Below, in pieces: positions 1 to 10,360 of a stretch of DNA of 43,738 bases. A program made the position numbers and the translations under genes. The notes beneath the pieces are model-generated. The model ran no database searches and was not told where the DNA came from. It saw only the letters and a program-made list of their open reading frames with translations. The DNA is taken from contig CANONN010000029.1 in assembly GCA_947567625.1 (NCBI GenBank), positions 1 to 43,738 on the forward strand, given 5' to 3'. This stretch comes from an uncultured Roseburia sp. Lineage in GTDB: Bacteria; Bacillota; Clostridia; Lachnospirales; Lachnospiraceae. Each line of letters starts with the position of its first letter. The stretch's first letter is position 1.

Positions 1-330
1 CCCTCATTTAGTTTTTGACTTCTGTTGACACTTTTTGCTTATTCAGTCTTTGGCAATTTTGATCGTTTTCCCTCTTTCGTCCGTTTGACATATGTTGGTC
101 TTTTTCCCTCATTTGGTTTTTGATTTCTGTTGACGCTTTTTGCTTATTCAGCTTTGGCAATTTTGATCGTTTTCCCTCTTTCGTCCGTTTGACATATATT
201 GGTCGTTTCCCTCATTTAGTTTTTGACTTCTGTCGACGTTTTCCGCCTATTCAGTCTTTGGCATCTTTTGATCGTTTTCCCTCATTTGTCGGTTTGACAA
301 ATGTTGGTCTTTTTCGTTTTATGACATCTA
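1..330. repeat. Degenerate tandem repeat, about 105-bp period
   Basis: The segment beginning with CCCTCATTT at position 1 recurs at about 106 and 209, giving periods of roughly 105 and 103 bp; a decayed further copy follows to about 330. Within each unit there is a weaker sub-repeat near 35 bp (a T-rich block, then TTTGAC or TTTGGCA, then a short variable part). One strand is strongly pyrimidine-rich. The array continues beyond the left edge, so its full size is unknown. It lies downstream of the ABC permease gene. An open frame running through it on the plus strand is just low-complexity repeat and I do not regard it as a gene. Confidence 0.75.
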
Positions 331-479
331 TCAATCTTTTTTTGCTCATTCGGGCTTTGACACCCATTGCACTTTATCGGACACTCGATTTCGACTTTCC
401 CTTTCAAGACACTCACGCAGCCTCAGCCTTTTTCTTCTTAATTTGCTTAAACGTTCAACCGATGGCAGATAGCAAATAG

Positions 480-624
480 CTTATATTTATAACACTCACT
501 CGGCTCTGTTCTCACCGTTTACTACAGTCCCTGCACTTCCTCCTTCTCTTGTTTTTCCACTTACGCGGTAGCTTCTTGCATGAAATCCTTTCTAACCCCC
601 TTGCTCGTTTCCTTCATCCATTCT
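480..624. other. Intergenic stretch without recognised gene
   Basis: Between the left repeat and the 3' end of the ABC permease gene I see no convincing gene and no clear hairpin plus U-run terminator for the permease transcript. The minus strand is purine-rich. Confidence 0.4.
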
Positions 625-1539
625 TTACCGGTCTCTTAACCTGCGCTTTTTATTGATTACAGCCGCAATTCCAATAGCAACTATAGCATAAACCAGCAAA
701 AAGATCACCTGTTGTTTTATGTCAATCATATCCTCTCCCCAAAACAGCGTAATCCCCATCTCCTCATTAAAAACATCGGCAATCCCAGCCGGAAGACCCT
801 CAAAAATCTCTTTGACGGCATGTTCCGTGCAGACCTGGCGCATCATCGCAGCCCCGTGCAGCACGGGAAGCGCCTTTAGCACCGTCTGCAATTTCTCTGA
901 CAGAGCCGCCATGGGAATATAGATGCCGCCCACAAATCCGACCAGTGTGCCGACGACAGTGAGCATACCGCTCCATCCGCTCTCACTGTGCACAAACAGG
1001 GCCAAAAGATAGCCGAGCGAAGAAAACACAAATGTATTTAACATAATCATCAGCAGCAGCTTCAAATTGACAGACACAGAGAGAACCTCGTATCCGCGTA
1101 TCAGAAAATAAACCTCTCCGGCTGCCAGCGTCAGCAGACACATAATTGTTCCCACAATCCACGAGGCCAGGACATAGCCGAACACCAATTTGATGCGTTT
1201 GACAGGCGTAACATAAAAACCCAGAATACGTTTGCGCGTCTCATCCTGCACCATAGCGCCCAGGACTGTCAAGGTAACGGTGACCGCATTTACCACAAGA
1301 ATCCCCGCCAGCGTCCACAATTGAATCACATAGGCCGCATTTTTTTCATCCAGCGCAGTGTCGCGCTCCCCGCCGTATTCCGCCAGAATTTGTACCAGGC
1401 TGCGGCTGTTCATCGCGCCGAGAAAAATAACCATCAGTCCCAGCACAATCAACATAGACAGCAGGGAAAAAAATACCGCGCTCTTATCTCTCAAATACAC
1501 CATGCAATTTCGTTTCGTCAAATAAAAAATTTCCGTCAT
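625..1539 (-). CDS. ABC-2 type transporter permease
   Basis: Membrane subunit of an ABC-2 family exporter, predicted to work with the ATPase encoded upstream (2279-3229) to export an unidentified substrate such as a lipid, drug or peptide. The product is 304 aa with about six hydrophobic segments: one near residues 22-42, then after an extracellular loop segments around 67-90, 115-145, 160-180, 188-210 and one near the C terminus. It ends in a basic tail. A longer frame starts at 1617, but those codons lie inside the repeat array; ATG 1539 is preceded by a good GGAG box, so I choose it. Family is clear from the topology and the partner gene; the substrate is unknown. Confidence 0.85.
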   Translation of the reverse strand: MTEIFYLTKRNCMVYLRDKSAVFFSLLSMLIVLGLMVIFLGAMNSRSLVQILAEYGGERDTALDEKNAAYVIQLWTLAGILVVNAVTVTLTVLGAMVQDETRKRILGFYVTPVKRIKLVFGYVLASWIVGTIMCLLTLAAGEVYFLIRGYEVLSVSVNLKLLLMIMLNTFVFSSLGYLLALFVHSESGWSGMLTVVGTLVGFVGGIYIPMAALSEKLQTVLKALPVLHGAAMMRQVCTEHAVKEIFEGLPAGIADVFNEEMGITLFWGEDMIDIKQQVIFLLVYAIVAIGIAAVINKKRRLRDR

Positions 1540-2226
1540 CGTAATCTCCAATCTACTCTCATATCCAACTATAGCCGTTCTTTGCCTTAATAATTTCCAA
1601 GCTACTCTCATCGCCATTCCCCTAGTAGACGAGCTGGGTGAAGTTCTTTGTTTTAATAATCTACAATTCTACTCTCATGCGATCACCGCCAATATCGTCG
1701 GAAGGACGAGTTTTTTGCCTTAATATTTTACAAGCTACTCTCATCGCCATTCCCCTAGTAGACGAGCTGGGTGAAGTTCTTTGCTTTAATAATCTACAAT
1801 TCTACTCTCATGCGATCACCGCCAATATCGTCGGTGGGACAAGTTTTAGCCTTAATAATCTACAAGCTACTCTCATCGCCATTCCTCTAGAAAACGAGCT
1901 GGGTGAAGTTCTTTGCCTTATAATCTACAAGCTATTCTCATATCCAGATATGGCACTTCTTTGCCTTAATAATCTACAAGCTACTCTCATGCAATCACCG
2001 CCAATATCGTCGGTGGGAAGAGTTCTTGCCTTAATAATTTCCAAGCTACTCTCATCGCCATTCCCCTAGAAAACGAGCTGGATAAGTTCTTTGCCTTAAT
2101 ATTCTACAAGCTACTCTCATGCGATCACCGCCAATATCGTCGGTGGGAAGAGTTCTTTGCCTTAATAATCCCCAATCTACTCTCATATCCAGCTATGGCA
2201 CTTCTTTACCTTAACAATATTCCATT
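1540..2226. repeat. Composite minisatellite between two ABC transporter genes
   Basis: Eleven units begin with CAT at 1560, 1609, 1676, 1742, 1809, 1874, 1939, 1988, 2053, 2118 and 2184. Each has a type-specific part followed by a shared module of about 35 bp (consensus TTCTTTGCCTTAATAATC then TACAAGCTACTCT). Three types occur: A (65-67 bp, contains CGCCATTCCCCTAG), B (65-66 bp, contains ATCACCGCCAATATCG) and C (49 bp, contains ATCCAGCTATGGCAC). The plus-strand order is C A B A B A C B A B C. Unit lengths are not multiples of three, so no repeated protein is encoded. On the minus strand the shared module resembles the permease ribosome-binding region at 1540-1562, so the array may have grown from that site. 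It resembles a CRISPR in alternating constant and variable parts, but the variable parts recur. Confidence 0.9.
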
Positions 2227-2278
2227 CTTGTAACACACGTTTTCACTTCCCCCAGAAAGCGGCACTTTGCGGCGCAGC

Positions 2279-3229
2279 TTACAGGGAATCTGCACTTGTC
2301 TCACACCGCTGTCCCGTAATATTTAAAAACGCATCATCCATCGTGCCCTGCAACATTTCAAACCCCGCAATCTCACACTTCACATCATCCAAAATCGGCA
2401 GCGCACTCATACTTTCGGACATACACAAAAGGAAATACTTCTCCTCCTGCTCACAGCTTATCTCAGGATATGTACACGCAATTTTTTGCAATTTCTGTTG
2501 CAGCCTGGGCTCGCTGCCCGGTTTGGGATACAGGCGCAGCTTATCGTTTGTGTAGCGCTCTTTGATTGTAAATGGTGTTCCGAAGTCTTTGATCTTCCCT
2601 TTGTCCAGTATGGCAATGTGGCCGGCGGCGGCCGCCTCTTCCATGTAATGCGTGGTGAGAAAGATTGTCATATGCTCCTCATTGCGCAATTTTTCAATAC
2701 ATTGCCACACGAGCCGGCGCGTCGCCGGGTCTAACCCCGTCGTCGGTTCATCTAAGATCAGGATTTCGGGCGCATGGATGAGTGCAGACGCGATCTCACA
2801 CCGGCGCTTCTGCCCGCCGGAAAGCTTCTCATATTTTCTTCCGTATATATCCTGTAACTGCAATTTCTCGCACACATCGGCGATACTCTTCTTTAGCGCG
2901 CTCCCCTTTTTGCCGTACATAGCGCCCCGCAAATAAAGGTTTTCTTTGACGTTTAGTTTTCCGTCCAGACAATTGTGCTGCCATACCACGCCAATATGGC
3001 TGCGTATCTCTTGGTCCTGCCGCCCCATGCGGCAGCCGCAGATCTCAATTTCTCCCGCCGTAGGCGTAAATAACGTGCACATCATATGAATGGTCGTGGA
3101 TTTTCCGGCCCCATTGACGCCGAGAAACCCGAACAGTTCCCCCTTTTCCACCTGAAAACTGATATCATCCACAGCCCGCACTTCCCTAAAGTATTTTTTT
3201 AAACCATTGACTCTGATAACCGGCTCCAT
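2279..3229 (-). CDS. ABC transporter ATP-binding protein
   Basis: Cytoplasmic ATPase of an ABC-2 exporter (DrrA/NatA-like class), 316 aa from ATG 3229. Visible motifs: Walker A GVNGAGKST at residues 37-45, Q-loop near 84, signature LSGGQ at 136-140, Walker B LILD followed by the catalytic Glu of EPTTGLD near 157-166, and the switch His in TTHYMEEA. The region after about residue 220 is the usual extra C-terminal domain of this class. ATG 3229 has a strong GGGAGGAG box; an upstream in-frame start at 3268 lacks one. The partner permease is 740 bp downstream, an unusually large gap filled by a repeat array. Confidence 0.92.
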   Translation of the reverse strand: MEPVIRVNGLKKYFREVRAVDDISFQVEKGELFGFLGVNGAGKSTTIHMMCTLFTPTAGEIEICGCRMGRQDQEIRSHIGVVWQHNCLDGKLNVKENLYLRGAMYGKKGSALKKSIADVCEKLQLQDIYGRKYEKLSGGQKRRCEIASALIHAPEILILDEPTTGLDPATRRLVWQCIEKLRNEEHMTIFLTTHYMEEAAAAGHIAILDKGKIKDFGTPFTIKERYTNDKLRLYPKPGSEPRLQQKLQKIACTYPEISCEQEEKYFLLCMSESMSALPILDDVKCEIAGFEMLQGTMDDAFLNITGQRCETSADSL

Positions 3230-3359
3230 ACCGCTCCTCCCTATCTTATAAGCACCTAATCCAGACAAGCCAGAAACAAAAATAAGCTATTTTGCACAAA
3301 GTCTCCACGTTCAAGGCAAAACGACCCAACCTGTCTTTTCGCTGTCTTTATCCTATACA

Positions 3360-3404
3360 AAAAAAGCAGCCCTGGCAACAAAATTGCGCTAAGCTGCTTA
3401 TTTT
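3360..3404 (-). terminator. Rho-independent terminator after the GrpB-family gene
   Basis: Inverted arms AAGCAGC (3364-3370) and GCTGCTT (3393-3399) with flanking A and T tracts. On the minus strand the stem is followed by a run of T, placing it just after the gene at 3418-4047. Confidence 0.75.
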
Positions 3405-3417
3405 GTATCGTAAGCTG

Positions 3418-4047
3418 TCAAAATGAATCCCTATTCTCACACCATGCGGATTGCAATGCCCGCAGACGGCTCTCCCAATCCTCATAGCGGCCGCCATATT
3501 CCTGTTTGGCGCGAACCGTATTTTCCACGATAAACGGGCCCTTTGCCTGCGTATAGGCGTCGCGGTTGTGCTCATACTGTTTCCAGAGCGATCGTTTCAA
3601 CGCCTCATATTGTTTCGCCCGTGAGGGATATTCATTCATATAATCCCGAAAATACAGTTCGTCGTGGTCCCCGCGATAGCGCAGATGCAAATGAAATACT
3701 TGCTCCGCGAATCCCTCGCTCGTGTAGCCTCTGTTAAAAGACGCTCTGTTTTCTGCCTCAGACATAAGGATATATCCGTTGCGCGCCAGCACATTTTTTA
3801 TATCCTCCATCGGCGTGGTCTTCGGAATCTCCAGAAGGATATCCACAATCGGTTTTGCCCATATACCGTTTATCGCCGTACTTCCGATATGGCTTATAAC
3901 ATACTCTGTATCCGCCAAAAAATCCCGTATTCTCTCCGCCTCCGCCTGATACCAATCCCTCCAGCAGTCCTGGTGTGCGCTCAGCCGAATCGGAAATAAT
4001 TCCCACAATTCTTCCAGCGTCATTTCAGATAACAACTTTTTCATCAT
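3418..4047 (-). CDS. GrpB (UPF0157) family protein
   Basis: Protein of 209 aa in the GrpB/UPF0157 family, which has a nucleotidyltransferase-like fold and no settled physiological role. The family core is visible as HIGSTAINGIWAKPIVDI around residues 53-70, containing the GS and the D-x-L pattern seen in nucleotidyltransferases, followed by conserved segments with HLH and FRDYM near residues 120-140. The start ATG 4047 follows a GAGGAG box at normal spacing; a second ATG follows directly. It is a single gene with its own terminator, between the ABC exporter and a sensor kinase, and nothing nearby suggests a substrate. Confidence 0.8.
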   Translation of the reverse strand: MMKKLLSEMTLEELWELFPIRLSAHQDCWRDWYQAEAERIRDFLADTEYVISHIGSTAINGIWAKPIVDILLEIPKTTPMEDIKNVLARNGYILMSEAENRASFNRGYTSEGFAEQVFHLHLRYRGDHDELYFRDYMNEYPSRAKQYEALKRSLWKQYEHNRDAYTQAKGPFIVENTVRAKQEYGGRYEDWESRLRALQSAWCENRDSF

Positions 4048-4108
4048 GTGCGAACTCCTCTTTCATACCTGTGTCAATCGTTCCTCTTTGTCTCAACGCC
4101 CCAGGCGC

Positions 4109-6397
4109 TCATGAAAAGTGTGCAATCTGATCCTGTATCGCATGGCTGCACTTCTCATAATGCTCCATTACCTCCTGATGAAAAGCCAAGATATAGGCAT
4201 CATCTTTTCGCTTCACAGCATACTCCAGCTGTCTGGCCTGCTCGGACAGGCCCGGCAGGCCAATGCCGAGCGCCGTACTCTTCAAGGCGTGAACCACCGT
4301 TTGATAGTGTTCCCAGTCCTTCTCTCTAAAATATCGGTTCAACAACGGCTGCTTATCCTCCTGCACAAACATCTCGAGCATCTCCAGATAAAACGCCCTC
4401 TCCCCTGCACAATACTCTAATCCAAGCAAAAAATCAAGCTCCGGCACAGCCGCCTTCCATTCCTGCAGCTCTGTAACGGAAATGACCGCATCCTCCGCTT
4501 CCATGCTGCCTTTTTTCAAAAACTGCACCGTCCCTCCCTCCCTGATCTTTGCCTGATCTATTGGCGCGGTCTGTTCATATGCGTTCTCTATCTTCTCTTT
4601 CTCTTCTTGCGTCCGCTCCGGCACCCCTTCGCCCGTCTCCCGTCTGATCTTTTCCGCGGGGAGATATTTCATCAGCATCTTTTCCAGCGCCGCCCCGTCG
4701 ATCGGTTTGGTCAGATAATCGTCAAACCCCCTATCCAAATACTGCTGCCTTGCCCCGGAAATAGCGTTCGCCGTGAGCACGATCACCTTCGCGCCGTATC
4801 GCGGGAAATGTTTCTTTATTGCCGCAAGCGTCTCTATTCCATCCAGTTCCGGCATCATATGATCGAGCAATATCACATCGTATTGATGTTCCGCCACCAG
4901 CTCCAGACACCGCCGACCGTCCTCGGCCAAATCCACCTGCATGAGCGTCCTCTTAAGCAGACCCTTCGCCACCGCCCGGTTCATGTTATCATCATCCACA
5001 ACAAGAATCCTGGCGCAGGGCGCCGTGAACTGCTGCTTACAGACTTCGGCCGCTGTGCGGTTCGCTCCATATGGCTGCGCAAAATCACCGACCGTTTCAT
5101 CCCCGCATACCGTTTGCTTTATGACAAAATAAAAGTAAGAACCTTTTTGGTACTCACTCTCCACCATAAGCTCCCCGCCCATCATCCGAATATAACTCTG
5201 TGAGATGGAAAGCCCAAGCCCCGTGCCCTCAATGGCCTTATTCGACGTTTCATCCACCCGCTGAAATTCCTGAAAAAGCTTTGAGATATCCTCTTTTTTA
5301 ATCCCCTTGCCGTTATCCTTTACCCCCATGTGCAGCAGAACCTGATGGTCATCTGCCCGCCTGCCTGAGACAATAAGCGCTGCCTCGCCGCCTGCTTTGG
5401 TATATTTGATGGCGTTCGTCATAAGGTTGGTCAATACCTGCCAGATTTTCATGCCGTCGCCGTACAATTGGTCCGGCGTGTCGCAGGCGGCCTGCACCAC
5501 GATTTTAATTGATTTTTTCTCCGCGCGCTGGCGCGCCATCTGCATGACATCGTAAAGCAGCGAGCGGAGCGAATATTTGGCACAGATCAGCTCCGTTTTC
5601 CCGGATTCAATCTTTCTGATATCTAAAATATTGTTAATCAAAGACAACAAATATTGGCCGGACGAATCCACATTGGCCGCATACTCCAAAATATGTTCCT
5701 CGCTGCTCTCGCGAAGAATCATCTCATTCATGCCCAAAATAGCATTGATCGGCGTGCGTATCTCATGCGACATATTTGCCAGGAAATCGCTCTTCGCACG
5801 GTCCGCCTTCTCTGCGTCGTTTTTATATTGAATATTGAGCTGCAATAATTCATCCCGCTTTCGCTCCACCTGGGTAATCTTGTTTTTGATCAGCATCGCA
5901 ATGGCAATCTCCGCCAGATATAAGAGAGGAAATCGAATCTCAAATGTGCGTTCGTAATCATAGCAATAGGCATTTAAGGGCGACCACAACCCGATCACTG
6001 CGATCAGCCAAAAAAGCAGCGAGACAACGACCGCTCTCCTTACATCCATAATATAAATGGCAAACGGCGGGATTAGCAGTACCCACAAAATACTAAAACC
6101 GCCCTCCCCGCCGGTGATCAAGTACTGTACCATGACGAAAGCCAGCACCATTATTTCGAGCGGAATCGCAACTTTTAAAGATTTGCTCTTTACAATGGTA
6201 AAATATCCCAGTAGCATCATGGCGCTTATCATCCCGTTCATGGCTGCCATCATGCGGTTGCCCACAAACAGGTTGATCGGCACAAACAAAGCGCCCACAA
6301 TAAGAAACACAATGCAGACCACTTTGCCGGAAGGAATATAGAGTTGTTCCACCGAATCAATCATTTCGTTGTCGCTTCTTTTATCCTGATTTTTCAT
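4109..6397 (-). CDS. Hybrid sensor histidine kinase (HisKA-HATPase-REC-Hpt)
   Basis: Membrane-bound phosphorelay kinase, 762 aa from ATG 6397. About six transmembrane segments occupy residues 25-175 with little extracellular sequence. They are followed by a short coiled region, a HisKA domain (phospho-acceptor His in NMSHEIRTPINA near 211), an HATPase_c domain with N box TNAIKY and G boxes DNGKGI and GTGLGLS, a receiver domain (ILVVDDD; Asp in LLDHMMPELDG; LTANA; LTKP), and a C-terminal Hpt domain (His in HALKSTALG). The usual cognate regulator gene is not adjacent. An alternative ATG at 6409 lies inside a GC hairpin and has a poorer ribosome site. It is divergent from a c-di-GMP phosphodiesterase gene, so the two may belong to one signalling circuit; that is inference. 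Confidence 0.92.
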   Translation of the reverse strand: MKNQDKRSDNEMIDSVEQLYIPSGKVVCIVFLIVGALFVPINLFVGNRMMAAMNGMISAMMLLGYFTIVKSKSLKVAIPLEIMVLAFVMVQYLITGGEGGFSILWVLLIPPFAIYIMDVRRAVVVSLLFWLIAVIGLWSPLNAYCYDYERTFEIRFPLLYLAEIAIAMLIKNKITQVERKRDELLQLNIQYKNDAEKADRAKSDFLANMSHEIRTPINAILGMNEMILRESSEEHILEYAANVDSSGQYLLSLINNILDIRKIESGKTELICAKYSLRSLLYDVMQMARQRAEKKSIKIVVQAACDTPDQLYGDGMKIWQVLTNLMTNAIKYTKAGGEAALIVSGRRADDHQVLLHMGVKDNGKGIKKEDISKLFQEFQRVDETSNKAIEGTGLGLSISQSYIRMMGGELMVESEYQKGSYFYFVIKQTVCGDETVGDFAQPYGANRTAAEVCKQQFTAPCARILVVDDDNMNRAVAKGLLKRTLMQVDLAEDGRRCLELVAEHQYDVILLDHMMPELDGIETLAAIKKHFPRYGAKVIVLTANAISGARQQYLDRGFDDYLTKPIDGAALEKMLMKYLPAEKIRRETGEGVPERTQEEKEKIENAYEQTAPIDQAKIREGGTVQFLKKGSMEAEDAVISVTELQEWKAAVPELDFLLGLEYCAGERAFYLEMLEMFVQEDKQPLLNRYFREKDWEHYQTVVHALKSTALGIGLPGLSEQARQLEYAVKRKDDAYILAFHQEVMEHYEKCSHAIQDQIAHFS

Positions 6398-6409
6398 TTT
6401 AATCCCCAT

Positions 6410-6530
6410 GCCGCCTTTGGCGGCTCAAATAGGTATGAAAAACGCCGCTTTTGCGTTTTTCTTGTGTGAAACTTAATACTTCTTAGGCAGTGTTTTTTGC
6501 TGCCTTAGATGTATTTTTCACACTAACCTC
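6410..6530 (-). promoter_or_regulatory. Hairpin-rich leader of the hybrid kinase gene
   Basis: Three inverted repeats precede the kinase start: GCCGCC/GGCGGC (6410-6415, 6419-6424), GAAAAACGC/GCGTTTTTC (about 6437-6461), and a large stem GTGTGAAA/TTTCACAC (about 6465-6526) enclosing AGGCAG/CTGCCT. The innermost stem touches the start region and could control translation. I looked for a c-di-GMP (GEMM) riboswitch core here and did not find it. Confidence 0.5.
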
Positions 6531-6618
6531 TCAGTTTTGACATATCTCAAGTAACATCGGCGCTCCGATCTGCTGGTCTTATATAGGAATGACACGATAA
6601 GCCCCCATACTTGCTGTT

Positions 6619-6647
6619 ATCTTATCAGAAAAAGCGAAACGCATCAA
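6619..6647 (-). promoter_or_regulatory. Candidate promoter of the hybrid kinase gene
   Basis: On the minus strand, TTGATG (6642-6647), a 17-bp spacer and TAAGAT (6619-6624). This is a reasonable sigma-A type match about 220 bp upstream of the kinase start, implying a long leader. Confidence 0.45.
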
Positions 6648-6659
6648 CCAAATCCGCAA

Positions 6660-6691
6660 TTCTGGCAACAACGGCATTTTTCTGGCAACAA
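6660..6691. promoter_or_regulatory. Direct repeat TTCTGGCAACAA upstream of the EAL gene
   Basis: The 12-mer TTCTGGCAACAA occurs at 6660-6671 and again at 6680-6691, exactly 20 bp apart (about two helical turns) and just upstream of the promoter at 6701. This is the position and phasing expected of an activator or response-regulator site. Confidence 0.45.
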
Positions 6692-6694
6692 AGC

Positions 6695-6729
6695 GAACGC
6701 TTGCGTTCACAGGAAATGTGGACTATAAT
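6695..6729 (+). promoter_or_regulatory. Promoter of the EAL gene with overlapping dyad
   Basis: TTGCGT (6701-6706), 17-bp spacer, TATAAT (6724-6729). A perfect dyad GAACGC-TT-GCGTTC (6695-6708) overlaps the -35 element, a likely regulator site. Confidence 0.65.
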
Positions 6730-6760
6730 AGAATAATAACGTTCAGAAACGGAGGTCATC

Positions 6761-8659
6761 ATGCATATACAAATTCAATGCTGCGGTATTGTCTTAATGT
6801 TGACACTGTTTTATTTCTATATGCGCCAGAAACGGATATCCCTAAATACACAGCAGGCGTTTTTAGGTGTATTTTTTGCGACTTTCGTCTGTATCGCCGT
6901 CGATATCCTCTCGATCGGCGCCATCGAGTGCCGTCATCTGCTGCCGGAACACTTTGTCAAATTTATCGCCAAAAGCTATCTGGTAACACTGCTCGGTGTG
7001 GCCATCAGCGCCCTGTCCTACATGTGTGTGGATATCTACCCCAATCACAATATCTACCGGCAAAACATGAAAAGATACCGTATCTTGACCCTGATCGGCG
7101 TCATCGGCACCTACGCCGCGCCCTTAGATTACCATTACGACAAGGACGGCGTGACCGTGATGTACACGCACGGCCCCAGTCTCTATGTCACATACGGCAT
7201 GGCGCTGATTTTCTTTCTCCGCATCTTTTATCTTCTGCGAAAAGAAAAGGCCAGAATCAATCCCCGGCGCAGGGAGGCCGTCTGTATCTGGCTGCTGATC
7301 TGGATAGCAGCCTCACAGATACAGTTTATGTACACCAACGTCCTGATCGTGGGATACGCCGGTTCGATCGGCATTATGGTGCTCTACCTGAAACTGGAAA
7401 ACCCGGAAACCAATCTCGACCGCAATACCGGAATGTTCAGCAGCGGCGCTCTTTTCCAATATACGAAACAGCTCTTTGCCAGAGAAAAGGATTTTGCGAC
7501 GCTGGTGATTATATTTGAAAATACCGCCTACCAGAATGTGCCTCTCGAAAAAAGAGCCGCCATCAAAATGGAAATCATCGAGTATCTGTTGAAAACGCCG
7601 GATATCCTCTGTTTCAAAAACGCAGAAGACGAATTTTTCTTGATTATGGAAGAGACGGATACTGCAGAACAGCGGGTCAAGGCCATACGCGCTCGTTTCC
7701 GGTCTGGATGGGGCGAAGGCAACGCGCGCATGGTGCATCCACAATGGCTGTACCTGCCCCACACCAACATCGCTGGCGAAGCCGATCATCTGCTGTATCT
7801 CATACGTTACATCAGACAAAACAGCGCTACATTCTCCGAGAAAGACTTCTTTTGCATCGAGAAAAACAGCGTCGATCAGATGCAGCAGAAAAAGGAGACA
7901 GAACAGCTCATTCTCGAAGCGATCGACAACGACCGCGTAGAAGTGCATTACCAGCCGATCTTCTCAACCGGCGAACAGCGCATCACTTCAGCCGAAGCGC
8001 TCGTGCGTATTCGCGGCAGGGACGGCAATCTGGTTGCGCCGGGAGTATTTATCGAAGTCGCCGAGGAGAGCGGCATGATCTTAAGGCTGGGGGAAATTGT
8101 ATTCGAGAAAGTGTGCCGATTCATACAAGAGCATCCGCTGGAACAGTATGGTCTCCATTACATAGAAGTCAATCTCTCCGTCGTGCAGTGCTCCTACGAA
8201 TGGCTGGCGCGGGACTACATCAACATCATGCACAAGTATGATATCGACCCCAAATACATCAATCTTGAGATCACAGAGTCGGCCTCCACCAACGCCAAAA
8301 AGACTCTGCTCGACAATATGGAATCTCTGATCGGATACGGCGTAAAATTTTCTCTGGATGACTTCGGCACCGGGCAGTCCAATTTAAACTATATCGTAGA
8401 CATGCCGGTCGACATTATCAAATTTGACCGGAGTATGACCAATTCTTACTTTGAGAACGGAAAGGCCAAATATGTCATGGACGCCGCGATACATATGATT
8501 CACGGCATGAACTTGGAAATCGTCTCGGAGGGCATCGAAACGGCAGAACAATATCAGACCATGCAAGATCTGGGCATCAGCCACATACAGGGTTACTATT
8601 TTTCCAAACCGCTTCCGGCAGAAGAATTTATCCGGTTCCTGGAAAGACAGACAGCATGA
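6761..8659 (+). CDS. Membrane EAL-domain cyclic-di-GMP phosphodiesterase
   Basis: Predicted to hydrolyse cyclic-di-GMP to pGpG at the membrane. The 632-aa protein has about seven hydrophobic segments in residues 1-205, a degenerate GGDEF-like region (about 220-355, with no GGDEF signature, hence no cyclase activity expected), and an EAL domain (about 375-630). Residues needed for catalysis are visible: EAL in SAEALVR, NLS, LEITES, DDFGTG, IKFDRS, EGIET, and the terminal QGYYFSKPL. The domain therefore looks active. ATG 6761 has GGAGG at five bases. It ends at a strong terminator and is divergent from a hybrid kinase. Confidence 0.92.
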   Translation: MHIQIQCCGIVLMLTLFYFYMRQKRISLNTQQAFLGVFFATFVCIAVDILSIGAIECRHLLPEHFVKFIAKSYLVTLLGVAISALSYMCVDIYPNHNIYRQNMKRYRILTLIGVIGTYAAPLDYHYDKDGVTVMYTHGPSLYVTYGMALIFFLRIFYLLRKEKARINPRRREAVCIWLLIWIAASQIQFMYTNVLIVGYAGSIGIMVLYLKLENPETNLDRNTGMFSSGALFQYTKQLFAREKDFATLVIIFENTAYQNVPLEKRAAIKMEIIEYLLKTPDILCFKNAEDEFFLIMEETDTAEQRVKAIRARFRSGWGEGNARMVHPQWLYLPHTNIAGEADHLLYLIRYIRQNSATFSEKDFFCIEKNSVDQMQQKKETEQLILEAIDNDRVEVHYQPIFSTGEQRITSAEALVRIRGRDGNLVAPGVFIEVAEESGMILRLGEIVFEKVCRFIQEHPLEQYGLHYIEVNLSVVQCSYEWLARDYINIMHKYDIDPKYINLEITESASTNAKKTLLDNMESLIGYGVKFSLDDFGTGQSNLNYIVDMPVDIIKFDRSMTNSYFENGKAKYVMDAAIHMIHGMNLEIVSEGIETAEQYQTMQDLGISHIQGYYFSKPLPAEEFIRFLERQTA

Positions 8660-8688
8660 CGGGCAAAACCAGACAAAAATATATGAAC

Positions 8689-8741
8689 AAAAGGCCCACA
8701 GACACGGTCAAATGACACTTTGACCTGTCTGTGGGCCTTTT
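8689..8741. terminator. Strong bidirectional terminator
   Basis: A 16-bp inverted repeat AAAAGGCCCACAGACA (8689-8704) / TGTCTGTGGGCCTTTT (8726-8741), continued by an inner stem GGTCAAA/TTTGACC. It has A and T tracts on both sides and lies between the convergent EAL gene and gdhA. Confidence 0.92.
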
Positions 8742-8785
8742 CGTATCTATCGAATCAAAGCACGAATCGAATCAAACGGCTCCCA

Positions 8786-10282
<1,497 letters not shown>

Positions 10283-10360
10283 TCAAAAACTGCAAATTAC
10301 TTCTTCTTCGCTTCAAATACCCGCCTTTTCATGCGCACCGTTCCCGCAGCAACTGGCATC

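Noticed and set aside
1540-1617. Longer start for the ABC permease at 1617
   Set aside because: The extra codons come from the repeat module, and ATG 1539 has a good ribosome site and a typical N terminus.
1638-2069. Plus-strand 143-aa protein in the repeat array
   Set aside because: Translation of non-coding repeats; units are not multiples of three and it has no ribosome site.
1540-2226. CRISPR array
   Set aside because: The variable parts are only three types that recur, unit lengths differ (49 versus 65-67 bp), and no cas genes are present.
6410-6760. Cyclic-di-GMP riboswitch in front of the EAL gene or kinase
   Set aside because: The hairpins do not contain the conserved GEMM core on either strand.
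10300-10345. Tiny basic ORF (MKRRVFEAKKK) on the minus strand after DUF4321
   Set aside because: Only about 12 codons, with no convincing ribosome site and no supporting context.
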